A DNA stretch of 64,000 nt from Bradyrhizobium japonicum USDA 6 (GCF_000284375.1 NC_017249.1:6875001-6939000); one strand, 5' to 3'. Counted from the first letter of the stretch, positions 33,516 to 42,208 are shown. Numbers and translations: made by a program. The notes: generated by a model not told the origin, from the sequence alone.

Positions 33516-34957
33516 TGCAGTACATCTCCCTCGACACCGAAACCGATTTCGACGGCTGGCGCAAAGCCGCGCGGTCGCTCGTGCTGCATCATGTGCAGCC
33601 AGCCGATGTCACCTGGACCGTACAAGGCGGCGAAGCCGAGTTGTTCGCACCGCCCGCGCCGTCTCCGATACTTGAGGTGAACGACGGCACCTTCAATGTG
33701 TCGGCAAAATTCGTCGATCTCGCCAAGGCCGCGATCCTGCATCGCGACGGCGAGCGCTTTGCGATCCTCTATCGCCTGCTCTGGCGCTTGAAGGACAATC
33801 ACGATCTCATCGAGGTCGCGACCGATCCCGATGTCGCGCAAGTCACCGCAATGGCAAGAGCAGTCCATCGCGACGAGCACAAGATGCATGCCTTCGTGCG
33901 CTTCCGCGAGATCGGACGCGAACGCGCGGCGCATTACGTCGCCTGGTTCGAACCGGAGCATCACATCGTCGAGCTAGCCGCACCGTTCTTCGCCAAGCGC
34001 TTCGCCGACATGCCCTGGTCGATCCTGACACCCGATCTGTGTGCGCATTGGGATGGCCACGCGCTCTCGTTCACGTCGGGCGTGAGCAAGAGCGAAGCAC
34101 CCGGCGAAGACCGGCTGGAGGAAACCTGGCGGCGCTACTACGCCAGCATCTTCAACCCGGCGCGGCTGAAGGTGAAGGCGATGCAGACGGAGATGCCGAA
34201 GAAATACTGGAGGAACCTGCCCGAGGCGTCGATCATTAAGCCCTTGATCGAGGACGCCGAGCGCATGACCGGCGCCATGATCGCCAATGCCGCAACCGAT
34301 CCGCACAAGCCCCAGAAGCGGCCGGAGGCTCCGATGCCACGCAAGCTGACTGCCGACGATCTCGAAGCGCTCCGCCAGGAGGCCGCCCATTGCCGCGCCT
34401 GCCCGCTCTACAAGGACGCGACGCAGACCGTATTCGGCGAGGGCCCGAAAGACGCCACCATCATGCTGGTCGGCGAGCAGCCCGGCGACAAGGAAGACCT
34501 CGCCGGCCACCCCTTCGTCGGCCCGGCCGGCCAGATGCTCGATCGCGCGCTTCAGGAAGCCGGCGTCGACCGCAACAAGGTCTATGTCACCAACGCGGTG
34601 AAGCACTTCAAATTCGTGCCGCGGGGAAAGATTCGTCTGCACCAGAAGCCGGCGACGCCGGAGATCCGGGCGTGCCGGCAATGGTACGAGCGGGAAGTTT
34701 CGGCAATCCAGCCCGAACTCATCGTGGCGATGGGCGCCACCGCCGCGCAGAGCGTGTTCGGCAAGATCACCCCGATCGGCAAGACCCGTGGCCGGCTCAT
34801 AGATCTGCCCGAGGGGCGCAAGGCACTGGTGACGGTGCATCCGTCCTATCTGCTGCGGCTGCCTGATCCGGAAGCGAAGGTGCTGGAATATCAGCGCTTT
34901 GTCGAAGACCTGAAGATTGCCGCCGGCTTGCAGAAGAAAGCCCCGCGCGCCGCCTAA
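33515..34957 (+). CDS. udgX: DUF4130 - UdgX-type uracil-DNA glycosylase fusion
   Basis: A 480-residue two-domain protein. Residues 1 to ~245 are a DUF4130 (TIGR03915-like) domain; ~283-475 are a family-4/UdgX uracil-DNA glycosylase (TIGR03914-like). The C-terminal domain has C293-x2-C296 (CRACPLY) and C387 for the iron-sulfur cluster, the catalytic loop GEQPGDKED (320-328), VGPAG, the loop GKIRLHQ (371-377) and HPSYLLR (442-448). In mycobacterial UdgX the KRRIH loop supplies the His that becomes covalently linked to the abasic sugar after uracil excision; here the equivalent is KIRLH with His376. Coupled to the radical SAM gene by a one-base overlap, it is probably the second half of a DNA-repair module. 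Confidence 0.9.
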   Translation: MQYISLDTETDFDGWRKAARSLVLHHVQPADVTWTVQGGEAELFAPPAPSPILEVNDGTFNVSAKFVDLAKAAILHRDGERFAILYRLLWRLKDNHDLIEVATDPDVAQVTAMARAVHRDEHKMHAFVRFREIGRERAAHYVAWFEPEHHIVELAAPFFAKRFADMPWSILTPDLCAHWDGHALSFTSGVSKSEAPGEDRLEETWRRYYASIFNPARLKVKAMQTEMPKKYWRNLPEASIIKPLIEDAERMTGAMIANAATDPHKPQKRPEAPMPRKLTADDLEALRQEAAHCRACPLYKDATQTVFGEGPKDATIMLVGEQPGDKEDLAGHPFVGPAGQMLDRALQEAGVDRNKVYVTNAVKHFKFVPRGKIRLHQKPATPEIRACRQWYEREVSAIQPELIVAMGATAAQSVFGKITPIGKTRGRLIDLPEGRKALVTVHPSYLLRLPDPEAKVLEYQRFVEDLKIAAGLQKKAPRAA

Positions 34958-34997
34958 ATGCTGGCAAATACTGGAGGGAAGCGACTTTACGACGCAG

Positions 34998-35015
34998 CTG
35001 TCATCCAGCCTTCAA
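34998..35015 (+). promoter_or_regulatory. Candidate Pho box upstream of the phosphate transporter
   Basis: CTGTCAT (34998-35004), four bases, then CCTTCAA (35009-35015). The first half is a perfect match and the second a 4/7 match to the CTGTCAT-N4-CTGTCAT PhoB box. It lies 49 bases before the pit start codon. PhoB represses pit in Sinorhizobium meliloti, so the position makes sense. Confidence 0.45.
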
Positions 35016-35064
35016 ATCCATCGCGGACAATAGCCCTTTCAAATTAGTTAAGGGGCGTCCAAAA

Positions 35065-36693
35065 ATGACAGATGTTGCATTCGACCGTGCGGTAGGCGAT
35101 CCGACGCCTGTCCAGCCGGCTTCCAGGCCCAATCTCGACAAGGGATTTAACCCGCTCACGATGATCCTGTTCTTCGGCATCCTTGCCGCGGGCCTGCTGT
35201 TCGTTGCCTACAGCATCTATGTCGACGTCAACGCGACCGGCACGAAGGTGACGACCTTCCTGCCCTACATCCTCCTGTTCGTTGCGCTGCTGATCGCGCT
35301 CGGCTTCGAATTCGTCAACGGCTTCCACGACACCGCCAACGCGGTGGCGACCGTGATCTACACCCATTCGCTGCCGGCCGAATTCGCGGTGATGTGGTCG
35401 GGCTTCTTCAACTTCCTCGGCGTGCTGCTGTCCTCCGGTGCCGTCGCCTTCGGCATCGTCTCGCTGCTGCCGGTCGAGCTGATCCTCCAGGTCGGCTCCA
35501 GCGCCGGCTTCGCCATGGTGTTCGCACTCTTGATCGCCGCGATCATCTGGAACCTCGGTACCTGGTATTTCGGCCTGCCCGCCTCCTCCTCGCACACGCT
35601 GATCGGCTCGATCATCGGCGTCGGCATTGCCAACGCCGTCATGCGCGGCCGCGACGGCACCTCGGGCGTTGACTGGAGCAAGGCCACCGAGATCGGCTAC
35701 GCGCTCCTGCTGTCGCCGCTGTTCGGTTTCATCTGCGCCGCCGTGCTGCTGCTGCTGCTCAAGTTCATCGTGCGCAACCCGGCGCTCTATGCCGCGCCCG
35801 AAGGCAACAAGGCGCCGCCGCTCTGGATCCGCGGCCTGCTGATCGCGACCTGCACCGGCGTCAGCTTCGCCCACGGCTCGAACGACGGCCAGAAGGGCAT
35901 GGGCCTGATCATGCTCATCCTGATCGGCACCGTGCCGACGGCCTACGCGCTCAACCGCACGCTGCCGGAGAGCCAGGTCGCCCAGTTCCAGAAGGTCTCG
36001 GAGGCCGCCTCCAAGGTGATCGCGGCCAAGGGCGCTGGTCACTCGATCATCGGCGATCCCCGTCCTGCGGTGACGCAGTACATCACCTCGCACCACATCA
36101 GCGAAGGCACTTACCCCTCGCTGTCGGTGCTGGTGAAGGATGTCGGCGACCAGGTCGCGAAGTACGGCTCGCTCAACAAGGTACCGGCGGAAGTGGTCGG
36201 CAACACCCGTAACGACATGTACCTGACCTCGGAAGCGATCCGCTTCCTGATGAAGGACAAGGAAAACGACCTCAACAAGGAAGAGGTCGCGACCTTGAAC
36301 GCCTACAAGGGCGGGCTCGATAGCGCCACCAAGTTCATCCCGCTCTGGGTGAAGGTCGCGGTGGCAATCGCACTCGGCCTCGGCACCATGGTCGGATGGA
36401 AGCGCATCGTCGTCACCGTCGGTGAGAAGATCGGCAAGACCCATCTCACCTACGCGCAGGGCGCCTCCGCCGAGCTGGTCGCCGCCGCCACGATCGGTGC
36501 CGCCGACGTGTTCGGCCTCCCGGTCTCGACCACCCACGTGCTGTCGTCCGGCGTCGCCGGCACCATGGCCGCGAACGGCTCGGGCCTGCAGATGGCGACC
36601 ATCCGCAACCTGCTGATGGCCTGGGTGCTGACGCTGCCCTGCGCGATCGCGCTGTCGGCCACGCTGTATGTGATCTTCTCGCGGATCTTCTGA
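35065..36693 (+). CDS. pitA: Low-affinity inorganic phosphate transporter (Pit)
   Basis: A 542-residue PHO4-family inner membrane symporter for metal-phosphate and protons. The two inverted PHO4 signatures are visible: GFEFVNGFHDTANAVATVIY near residue 77 and GVSFAHGSNDGQKGMGLIM near residue 267. The last third (ASAELVAAATIGAADVFGLP, STTHVLSSGV) completes the fold. A hydrophilic loop of ~120 residues between the halves fits the long bacterial subgroup. It begins MTDVAFDRAVGDPTPVQP, a soluble N-terminal tail before the first helix. It stands alone, and a candidate Pho box is upstream. Confidence 0.94.
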   Translation: MTDVAFDRAVGDPTPVQPASRPNLDKGFNPLTMILFFGILAAGLLFVAYSIYVDVNATGTKVTTFLPYILLFVALLIALGFEFVNGFHDTANAVATVIYTHSLPAEFAVMWSGFFNFLGVLLSSGAVAFGIVSLLPVELILQVGSSAGFAMVFALLIAAIIWNLGTWYFGLPASSSHTLIGSIIGVGIANAVMRGRDGTSGVDWSKATEIGYALLLSPLFGFICAAVLLLLLKFIVRNPALYAAPEGNKAPPLWIRGLLIATCTGVSFAHGSNDGQKGMGLIMLILIGTVPTAYALNRTLPESQVAQFQKVSEAASKVIAAKGAGHSIIGDPRPAVTQYITSHHISEGTYPSLSVLVKDVGDQVAKYGSLNKVPAEVVGNTRNDMYLTSEAIRFLMKDKENDLNKEEVATLNAYKGGLDSATKFIPLWVKVAVAIALGLGTMVGWKRIVVTVGEKIGKTHLTYAQGASAELVAAATIGAADVFGLPVSTTHVLSSGVAGTMAANGSGLQMATIRNLLMAWVLTLPCAIALSATLYVIFSRIF

Positions 36694-36701
36694 GCTTCTT
36701 T

Positions 36702-36845
36702 CCCTCTCCCCGTTCTTACGGGGAGAGGGTTAGGGTGAGGGGCTGCCTCCGCGATCACGGTGAGAGACGGACTCGCGGAGAGCCCCCCTCACCCGATCGC
36801 TTGCGCGATCGACCTCTCCCCGCAAGCGGGGCGAGGTGAACAAGA
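36702..36845. repeat. Palindromic intergenic repeat (CCCTCTCCCC family)
   Basis: The gap after pitA is almost wholly a folded repeat. A stem CCCTCTCCCC (36702-36711) with GGGGAGAGGG (36720-36729) comes first. Blocks GGTGAGGGGC and GCCCCCCTCACC then pair around a centre with TCCGCGA and TCGCGGA, followed by CGATCGCTTGCGCGATCG and a CTCCCCGCAAGCGGGG hairpin. The form is that of a dispersed Bradyrhizobium element. The first stem also sits where a pitA terminator would be expected, between convergent genes. Confidence 0.7.
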
Positions 36846-36849
36846 AGCG

Positions 36850-38022
36850 TTAAGACGCCGCGAGCGATTCCTCGACCAGCTTGACCCAATAGGACGTGCC
36901 GAACACGATCGCCTCGTCGTTGAAATTGTAGGCGGGGTGATGCAGGCCGGCGCTGTCGCCGTTGCCGCAGAAGATGAAGGCGCCGGGCCGCGCTTCCAGC
37001 ATGTAGGCGAAATCCTCGCCGCCCATCAGCGGCGGCATCTCGTGCACATTGGCTTCGCCGGCGACGTTCCTGGCGATTCGCCGCGCCACCTCGGTCTCCG
37101 CGGCGTGGTTGTTCACGACAGGGTAGTTGCGCTTGTAGTGCAGGTCGATCTTGGCGCCGGTGATCTGCGCCACGCCCGCCACCACTTCGTGCACGCGCTT
37201 CTCGACCAGCTTGCGCACCTCCGGCGACAACGTGCGGATGGTGCCCCTCAACGTCGCAGTCTGCGGAATGACGTTGCGGGCATTGCCGGCGTGGAATTCG
37301 CAGATCGAGATCACGGCCGATTCCAGGGGATCGACGCTGCGGGCGACGATCGACTGCAGCGCGGTGATCACCTGCGCGCCGACCAGCACGGAATCGACGC
37401 ATTTGTGCGGACGCGCGGCGTGGCCCCCGAGGCCCTCGATCATGATGTCGACCTCGTCGGTCGCCGCCATGATCGGGCCCGGCCGGATCGCGAACGAGCC
37501 GATCGGAATGCCCGGGCCGTTGTGCATGCCGTAGACCTGCTCGATGCCGAAACGCTCCATCAGGCCGTCCTTGACCATGGCCGCGCCGCCGGCACCGCCC
37601 TCCTCGGCAGGCTGGAAGATCACGACAGCATCGCCGGCGAAGTTACGCGTCTCGGCGAGGTAGCGGGCCGCACCGAGCAGCATCGCGGTGTGGCCGTCAT
37701 GGCCACAGGCGTGCATCTTGCCCGGAGTCTTGGAGGCGTAAGGCAGGTTGGTCTGCTCGTCGACAGGCAGCGCGTCCATGTCGGCACGCATGCCGATCAC
37801 CTTGAGCCCCTCGCCGGCCGGCTTGCTGCCCTTGATCACGCCAACCACGCCGGTCTGCCCGAGGCCGGTCACGACCTCGTCACAGCCGAACTCGCGCAGC
37901 CGGTCCGCAACGAATGCTGCGGTGCGGTGGACGTCGTACAGCAGCTCCGGATGCTGGTGGATGTCCCGGCGCCAGGCCTGAATATCGGGTTGAAGGTCGG
38001 CGACGCGGTTCACGATGGGCAT
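36850..38022 (-). CDS. M20-family amidohydrolase (aminoacylase/hippurate hydrolase-like)
   Basis: A 390-residue metallopeptidase-fold hydrolase that cleaves N-acyl amino acids or similar amides. The start MPIVNRVADLQP leads to WRRDIHQHPELLYD. Metal-binding motifs follow: GKMHACGHDGHTAMLLGAA, then FQPAEEGGAGGAAM with the acidic catalytic pair, and MGGEDFAYML plus GDSAGLHHPAYNFND at the C-terminus. The dimerisation domain (GLGGHAARPHKCVDSV) is present. ATG at 38022 is preferred to a TTG four codons upstream. No neighbouring pathway identifies the substrate. Confidence 0.9.
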   Translation of the reverse strand: MPIVNRVADLQPDIQAWRRDIHQHPELLYDVHRTAAFVADRLREFGCDEVVTGLGQTGVVGVIKGSKPAGEGLKVIGMRADMDALPVDEQTNLPYASKTPGKMHACGHDGHTAMLLGAARYLAETRNFAGDAVVIFQPAEEGGAGGAAMVKDGLMERFGIEQVYGMHNGPGIPIGSFAIRPGPIMAATDEVDIMIEGLGGHAARPHKCVDSVLVGAQVITALQSIVARSVDPLESAVISICEFHAGNARNVIPQTATLRGTIRTLSPEVRKLVEKRVHEVVAGVAQITGAKIDLHYKRNYPVVNNHAAETEVARRIARNVAGEANVHEMPPLMGGEDFAYMLEARPGAFIFCGNGDSAGLHHPAYNFNDEAIVFGTSYWVKLVEESLAAS

Positions 38023-38116
38023 GGAGGGTCTCAAGCTTTGTTGGGAATACAGGACTGTCTACCATGCAAGCACGAGTCCACCTAACTCCGGCGGATCGAG
38101 GGTCCCCTGTGCTCTC

Positions 38117-38213
38117 GTCATGGCCGGGGGTTGCCACCAGCTTGTCTTGGCCATCCACGTCTGACTATTAGGACGGAAAGCGCGTGGATGCCCCGGACAA
38201 GCCCGGGCATGAC
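38117..38213. repeat. Palindromic repeat before the GMC oxidoreductase gene
   Basis: An imperfect palindrome. GTCATGGCCGGG (38117-38128) pairs with CCCGGGCATGAC (38202-38213) with one mismatch, and the inner block CTTGTCTTGGCCATCCACG (38141-38159) pairs with CGTGGATGCCCCGGACAAG (38182-38200) with a few mismatches. It ends 22 bases before the ATG, so it forms part of the gene's leader or promoter region. Confidence 0.7.
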
Positions 38214-38234
38214 GCCTGTTTGGGTGGAAGCAGA

Positions 38235-39854
38235 ATGCCGAGGCGCCTCGAAGGTGAGTTTGACTACATTGTCGTCGGAGCCGGCACGGCCGGCTGTATC
38301 ATTGCCAACCGGCTCTCGGCCGAGCCAGGGAATCGCGTCCTCATTCTCGAAGCCGGCGGCGACGACAACTGGATCTGGTTCCACATTCCGGTCGGCTATC
38401 TCTTCGCGATCGGCAATCCGCGTTCGGACTGGATGTTCAAGACCGAGGCCGAGCCGGGCCTGAACGGCCGCTCGCTGGCCTATCCCCGCGGCAAGGTGAT
38501 CGGCGGCTCTTCGGCGATCAACGCCATGATCTCGATGCGCGGACAGGCCGCCGATTACGACCACTGGCGCCAGCTCGGCATGACCGGCTGGGGCTATGAC
38601 GACGTGCTGCCGCTGTTCAGGAAACTCGAAGATCACTTCCTCGGCGCGAGCGAACATCACGGCGTCGGCGGCGGCTGGCGCATCGAGGCGCCGCGGCTGT
38701 CATGGGCCGTTCTCGACGCCGTCGGCGATGCCGCCGAGGAGATGGGCATCAAGCGCATCCCGGATTTCAACACCGGTGACAACGAAGGCACCAGCTATTT
38801 CCACGTCAACCAGAAGCGCGGCCGGCGCTGGTCGTCGGCGCGCGGCTTCCTCAAGCCCGCACTGAACCGTCCCAACCTGCGGCTCGAGAAGAACGTGCTG
38901 GTCGATCGTCTCATCATCGAGCAGGGCCGCGCCGCCGGCGTACGCTTCATCCAGAATGGCGAGGTCATCGAGGCGCGTGCCAAGCGCGAAGTGATCCTCT
39001 CGGCAGGCTCCATCGGCTCGGTGCAGGTGCTGCATCGTTCCGGCATCGGGCCTGCCGACTGGCTGTCGCCGCTCGGCATCGACATCGTGATGGACAAGCC
39101 CGGAATCGGCCGCAACCTCCAGGACCACCTCCAGCAGCGCGCGATCTACAAGGTCGAGGGCGTGCGCACGCTGAACGAGACCTACTACAATCTGTTCCGC
39201 CGTGGCCTGATGGGGCTCGACTACGCCTTCCGCCGCCGCGGACCCCTGACCATGGCGCCGTCGCAGCTCGGCATCTTCACGCGCTCCGATGCGACGCGCG
39301 CCCGCGCCAACATCCAGTTCCACGTGCAGCCGTTGTCGCTCGACAAGTTCGGCGATCCCCTGCACCGCTTCCCCGCGATCACGGTGAGCGCCTGCAATCT
39401 GCAGCCGACCTCGCGCGGCACGGTGCGGCTGCGCTCGGCGAGCCCGGACGAGAAGCCGATCATCGCGCCGAACTATCTGTCGACCGACGACGACCGCCAG
39501 GTCGGCGCCGACGCCATCCGCACCACGCGGCGGCTGATGCAGCAGAAAGCGCTCGCGAAATATCGCCCGAGCGAATATCTGCCCGGTCCTACCGTCGGCG
39601 ACGACGATGCCTCGCTCGCCAAGGCCGCCGGCGACATCGGCACCACCATCTTCCATCCCGTCGGCACCGCGAAGATGGGCGCGGCGAATGATCCGATGGC
39701 GGTGGTGGACGAGCGGCTGCGTTTCTACGGCCTGAGCGGCCTGCGCATTATCGACGCGTCGGTCATGCCGACGATCACCTCCGGCAATACCAACACGCCG
39801 ACCGCGATGATCGCCGAGAAGGGTGCGACGATGATTTTGGAGGACGCGAAGTAG
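38235..39854 (+). CDS. GMC family FAD-dependent oxidoreductase (choline dehydrogenase-like)
   Basis: A 539-residue flavoenzyme that oxidises an alcohol. The FAD motif FDYIVVGAGTAGCIIANRLS comes at the N-terminus, then LILEAGG, the PROSITE-type signature GGSSAINAMISMRGQAADYD and second signature SAGSIGSVQVLHRSGIG, and the active-site His in FHPVGTAKMG with the C-terminal Asn-rich SGNTNTPTAMIAEK. Relatives include choline and long-chain alcohol dehydrogenases; the substrate is not fixed. The start MPRRLEGEFDY at 38235 (GGAAG upstream) is chosen over an upstream ATG lying in the palindromic repeat. Confidence 0.93.
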   Translation: MPRRLEGEFDYIVVGAGTAGCIIANRLSAEPGNRVLILEAGGDDNWIWFHIPVGYLFAIGNPRSDWMFKTEAEPGLNGRSLAYPRGKVIGGSSAINAMISMRGQAADYDHWRQLGMTGWGYDDVLPLFRKLEDHFLGASEHHGVGGGWRIEAPRLSWAVLDAVGDAAEEMGIKRIPDFNTGDNEGTSYFHVNQKRGRRWSSARGFLKPALNRPNLRLEKNVLVDRLIIEQGRAAGVRFIQNGEVIEARAKREVILSAGSIGSVQVLHRSGIGPADWLSPLGIDIVMDKPGIGRNLQDHLQQRAIYKVEGVRTLNETYYNLFRRGLMGLDYAFRRRGPLTMAPSQLGIFTRSDATRARANIQFHVQPLSLDKFGDPLHRFPAITVSACNLQPTSRGTVRLRSASPDEKPIIAPNYLSTDDDRQVGADAIRTTRRLMQQKALAKYRPSEYLPGPTVGDDDASLAKAAGDIGTTIFHPVGTAKMGAANDPMAVVDERLRFYGLSGLRIIDASVMPTITSGNTNTPTAMIAEKGATMILEDAK

Positions 39855-39866
39855 CGTCCCGTCCCC

Positions 39867-40748
39867 ATGATCAATCCACATCGCTTCTCCATCGGCCCCA
39901 TTGACGCGCAGATCGCGATGCTGCGATGGGGCGAGAGCGGGAGGCCGCCCGCCCTGCTCGTGCACGGCACCGGTTTCGTCGCCGACGTCTGGGACGAGGT
40001 CGCGCGCCAGCTTGCATCGACCTACACGGTTTACGCGCTCGATCGCCGTGGCCACGGAGCGAGCCACAAGCCCGATGCCTATCATTTCCTTGATTATGCC
40101 GAGGATGTCTGCCGGGTGATCGATGCGCTCGATCTGTGCGACGTCTACGGCATCGGCCACAGCGCCGGCGCGACCGATCTCCTGCTCGCGACGAAACTTC
40201 GGCCAGGACGCTTCACGCGCCTGTTCGTGATGGAGCCGACCGTGATGGACCCGCGCGCGGCACGGCCCAGGGGCTTGAGCGAAGACTCACTCACCCGCGT
40301 CCAGGGCACGCTGCGCCGGCGGGCCGAATTCGACAGTGCCGACACCGTGTTCGAGCGCTACCGCACAGCGCCGGCATTTGCCGATTGGACCGAACCATCG
40401 CTGCGGGCCTATGTGCGCCACGGCTTCGTGCCGCTGGAGAATGGCGGGGTTCGGCTTTGCTGCACGCCCGAGATCGAATTCGCAATCCTGCGTCCGATCT
40501 ACGAGGCGATGGAGCAAGTCTATGTCGGCGATGCCCGCGGCAATCCATTTGCCTCGCTCACCGAGATCGACTGCCCGGTACGCGTCACCACCGCCGCGAA
40601 GTCGGGACCGATCTACAAGGAGATGGCGTCACGCGCCGTGTCGCTGATTCCGCGCGTCAGCACGCTGGTCTTTGAGGGCGCCGGGCACTGTGTAGCGCAG
40701 GAAGTGCCAGAACGCGTGGTGGACGCCGTGCGCGAGTTCGCAGAGTAG
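39867..40748 (+). CDS. Alpha/beta hydrolase
   Basis: A 293-residue alpha/beta-hydrolase fold protein. The oxyanion strand is LLVHGTGFVADVW, the nucleophile elbow GHSAGATDLL, and the catalytic His lies in FEGAGHCVAQEVP near the end; the acid is probably in the EIDCPVRV strand region. It starts 12 bases after the GMC oxidoreductase stop codon and is almost certainly co-transcribed, so an ester or lactone made by the oxidoreductase is a plausible substrate. This link is inferred from position only. Confidence 0.88.
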   Translation: MINPHRFSIGPIDAQIAMLRWGESGRPPALLVHGTGFVADVWDEVARQLASTYTVYALDRRGHGASHKPDAYHFLDYAEDVCRVIDALDLCDVYGIGHSAGATDLLLATKLRPGRFTRLFVMEPTVMDPRAARPRGLSEDSLTRVQGTLRRRAEFDSADTVFERYRTAPAFADWTEPSLRAYVRHGFVPLENGGVRLCCTPEIEFAILRPIYEAMEQVYVGDARGNPFASLTEIDCPVRVTTAAKSGPIYKEMASRAVSLIPRVSTLVFEGAGHCVAQEVPERVVDAVREFAE

Positions 40749-40757
40749 GTGTCGTGC

Positions 40758-40773
40758 CCCGGACGCGTCCGGG
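40758..40773. terminator. Palindromic hairpin after the hydrolase gene
   Basis: CCCGGACGCGTCCGGG is a perfect 16-base palindrome starting ten bases after the hydrolase stop codon. It may form a short GC hairpin or a cruciform, but it lacks a T tract, so it is only a weak terminator candidate. Confidence 0.35.
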
Positions 40774-40879
40774 ACACGAGATCCGCCACCTCACGAAAAC
40801 GTCATCGCATCCGGGAATAAGTCTCCCCTCCCCCAATCACCTCCCCGAAGCCCAATTCCGGGCGATGTGGAGACGTGCG

Positions 40880-41821
40880 ATGAGCGGACACGATCACGGG
40901 GACGGCGTCAGCCGCCGCAAGGTGCTGGAATGCATGACCTGGGCCGGCACCGGGGTGCTCTGGACCATCACGGGCGGCGTGCCGCGCTCGCTCGGCATCA
41001 TCGATTCCGCGCAGGCCGCCACGGCAGCCGCGCCCGGCATGACCTTCCTCCAGATCAGCGACAGCCATGTCGGCTTCGACAAGCCGGCGAACCCCAACGC
41101 GCTCGGCACGCTGGAGGAAGCCGTCAACAAGATCAACGCAATGCCGGCCAAACCCTCCTTCATGATCCACACCGGCGACATCACGCATCTGTCGAAGGCC
41201 GCCGAGTTCGACAATGCCGACCGCATCATCTCGCAGAGCAAGCTCGACGTGCACTACGTGCCGGGCGAGCATGACTTCCTCGACGAGGAGGTGAAGTTCT
41301 ATCGCGAGCGTTACGGCCGCGGCACCAAGGGTGCAGGCTGGTATTCGTTCGACGCCGGCGGCGTGCACTTCATCGGCCTCGTCAACGTCGTCGACCTCAA
41401 GGCCGGCGGCCTCGGCAATCTCGGCGCCGAGCAGCTTGCCTGGCTCCAGGACGACCTGCGCGGTAAGTCGAAATCGACGCCGATCGTGCTGTTCGCGCAC
41501 ATCCCGCTCTGGACGGTCTATCCCGAATGGGGCTGGGGCACCGAGGACGGTGGCCGCGCGCTGGAACAGGTGAAAGGTTTCGGCTCCGTCACCGTGCTGA
41601 ACGGCCATATCCATCAGGTGATGCAGAAGGTCGAGGGCAACGTCACCTTCCACACCGCGCGCTCGACGGCGTTCCCGCAGCCGGCGCCGGGGTCCGCGCC
41701 CTCGCCCGGACCGATGAAGGTCGAGGACGCAAAGCTGCGCGGTATGCTCGGCGTCGCCAGCATCAACTTCAAGCAGAACGAGCAGCGGCTCGCGATCATC
41801 GACACGCCGCTGCAGGGTTGA
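40880..41821 (+). CDS. Tat-exported metallophosphoesterase
   Basis: A 313-residue calcineurin-like phosphoesterase with an N-terminal twin-arginine signal (VSRRKVLECMTWAG, cleavage near AQAATAAA). All metal-binding motifs are present in order: QISDSHVGFD, HTGDITH, the GEHD variant of GN(H/D), FAHIPLWTVYP and NGHIHQ. It should hydrolyse phosphomono- or diesters in the periplasm. GGAG eight bases upstream supports the ATG at 40880; an in-frame ATG at 40865 is less good. It heads a same-strand cluster with a cupredoxin, an ECF sigma factor and its anti-sigma factor. Confidence 0.9.
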   Translation: MSGHDHGDGVSRRKVLECMTWAGTGVLWTITGGVPRSLGIIDSAQAATAAAPGMTFLQISDSHVGFDKPANPNALGTLEEAVNKINAMPAKPSFMIHTGDITHLSKAAEFDNADRIISQSKLDVHYVPGEHDFLDEEVKFYRERYGRGTKGAGWYSFDAGGVHFIGLVNVVDLKAGGLGNLGAEQLAWLQDDLRGKSKSTPIVLFAHIPLWTVYPEWGWGTEDGGRALEQVKGFGSVTVLNGHIHQVMQKVEGNVTFHTARSTAFPQPAPGSAPSPGPMKVEDAKLRGMLGVASINFKQNEQRLAIIDTPLQG

Positions 41822-41845
41822 TCCGGGGCTGAACGGAATCTGACA

Positions 41846-42181
41846 ATGAAAACACTCAATCGCCGCGACTTCGGTGTCGACTTCGGTCTCGCTTTGGTCG
41901 CGGCCATCCTGTTGCCCGCAACGACGGCCCGTGCCGACGACATGGAAGTGCATATCGACAATTTCGTTTTCCAGCCGGCCGAGTTGAAGATCAAGCTCGG
42001 CACCACCGTGACCTGGACCAACCGGGACGACATCCCCCACACCGTGGTGTCGGCCGGCAAGTTCAGGTCCAAGGCCCTGGACACCGACGACAAGTTCTCG
42101 TTCACCTTCACCAATGCGGGCGACTACAAATATTTTTGTTCGTTGCACCCGCACATGACGGGGATGATCAAGGTTGAGTAA
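41846..42181 (+). CDS. Periplasmic cupredoxin (amicyanin-like blue copper protein)
   Basis: A 111-residue type-1 copper protein with a twin-arginine-like signal (MKTLNRRDFG, cleavage after ARA). Copper ligands are evident: His65 in IPHTVV and Cys98-x2-His101-x2-Met104 in FCSLHPHMTGM, the spacing of amicyanin and plastocyanin-like proteins. It would carry electrons in the periplasm, or bind copper. It follows the metallophosphoesterase by 24 bases, so the two are probably one transcript, and is followed by a hairpin and a sigma/anti-sigma pair. Confidence 0.9.
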   Translation: MKTLNRRDFGVDFGLALVAAILLPATTARADDMEVHIDNFVFQPAELKIKLGTTVTWTNRDDIPHTVVSAGKFRSKALDTDDKFSFTFTNAGDYKYFCSLHPHMTGMIKVE

Positions 42182-42208
42182 CGCCTCGAACCAAGGCATC
42201 AACGTCTT

